From positions 1 through 5,166 of the forward strand of contig JAITMI010000015.1 in NCBI GenBank assembly GCA_031277435.1: DNA of 5,166 nt, read 5' to 3'. This document shows positions 4,966 through 5,166 of the stretch, one piece after another; positions within the stretch are counted from its first letter, which is position 1; the number at the start of each line of letters is the position of its first letter. The translations under genes and the position numbers were made by a program. The DNA is from Pseudomonadales bacterium (lineage in GTDB: Bacteria; Pseudomonadota; Gammaproteobacteria; Pseudomonadales; Pseudohongiellaceae). Under the pieces are notes generated by a model, which saw only the letters and a list, made by a program, of their open reading frames with translations, had not been told where the DNA came from and made no database searches.

Positions 4966-5166
4966 ATGTCCAATACCCAGCAACTGACCATCACGCTCCC
5001 CAGTGACATGGCCGCGATGGTGCGGGAAAAAGTCACCTCCGGCGAATACGCCAACGATAGCGAAGTCATCCTCGATGGCTTGGAGTTTTTGCGGGAGCGT
5101 GACCGCGGCCTTGAACGCTGGCTGCGTACTGAAGGTCTTGCCGCCTACCACGAATTGAAGGCCGAC
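4966..5166 (+). CDS. parD: ParD-family type II antitoxin, N-terminal part (cut by right edge)
   Basis: The frame is open from ATG to the window end: 67 codons of a protein usually about 80-95 aa, so perhaps 15-25 residues are missing. The N-terminus has the ribbon-helix-helix layout of ParD/CopG DNA-binding antitoxins. There is a beta strand QLTITLP (6-12), a first helix from about 13 to 24, the turn SGEYANDSEVI (25-35), and a second helix to about 48. It continues into the acidic/helical segment that would wrap the toxin. Such antitoxins dimerise, repress their own promoter and neutralise a ParE-type toxin encoded just downstream, here outside the window. The gap of 74 nt after the transglutaminase gene, with its own ribosome site, argues for a separate unit. 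The N-terminal fold is clear; the identity of the partner toxin is inferred only. Confidence 0.88.
   Translation, partial: MSNTQQLTITLPSDMAAMVREKVTSGEYANDSEVILDGLEFLRERDRGLERWLRTEGLAAYHELKAD

Noticed and set aside
1..5166. CRISPR array, tRNA/rRNA, insertion sequence or prophage
   Set aside because: No regularly spaced repeats longer than the 14-bp pair, no tRNA-like cloverleaf, and no transposase or integrase frame were seen on either strand.

Overview
The window looks like chromosomal DNA from a GC-rich Gram-negative bacterium, most likely a gamma- or betaproteobacterium. The basis is a Pal-type OmpA-domain lipoprotein with an outer-membrane lipobox, GC-rich coding sequence throughout, and proteobacterial-type family members. 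The species cannot be named from the sequence. No rRNA, tRNA, CRISPR array, transposase or phage gene was seen.

Layout, left to right. (1) Positions 1-429, minus strand: the N-terminal part of a tetratricopeptide-repeat (TPR) protein that runs off the left edge. (2) Positions 430-615: a short gap with a GC hairpin and one copy of what resembles the widespread 'GTCATTGCGAG...GCAATCTC' dispersed repeat. (3) Positions 616-1158, minus strand: a Pal-like OmpA-family lipoprotein of 180 aa with a strong Shine-Dalgarno sequence and a plausible -10 box. (4) Positions 1159-1493: a divergent intergenic region of 335 bp, unusually rich in dyads and short direct repeats. (5) Positions 1494-3995 and 3992-4891, plus strand: a two-gene operon joined by a 4-nt ATGA overlap. 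It encodes an 833-aa fusion of a circularly permuted type-2 ATP-grasp ligase with an alpha-E domain, then a 299-aa secondary-type bacterial transglutaminase with a complete Cys-His-Asp triad. (6) Positions 4892-4965: a short gap with a weak terminator-like hairpin. (7) Positions 4966-5166, plus strand: the first 67 codons of a ParD-family antitoxin, cut by the right edge. Its toxin would lie outside the window.

The centre of interest is the ATP-grasp/alpha-E/transglutaminase pair. ATP-grasp enzymes make amide bonds through acyl-phosphate intermediates, while transglutaminase-fold proteins cleave or transfer amide bonds. The alpha-E domain is an all-helical module known mainly from such gene neighbourhoods. 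The families have been noted in comparative genomics as a predicted peptide-synthesis or protein-modification system, sometimes alongside the proteasome-like peptidase Anbu. To my knowledge the product and substrate of this version are not established. In this copy the ligase and alpha-E are one polypeptide, no Anbu-like gene is visible, and the flanking genes (Pal-like lipoprotein, TPR protein, ParD) give no clear functional link.
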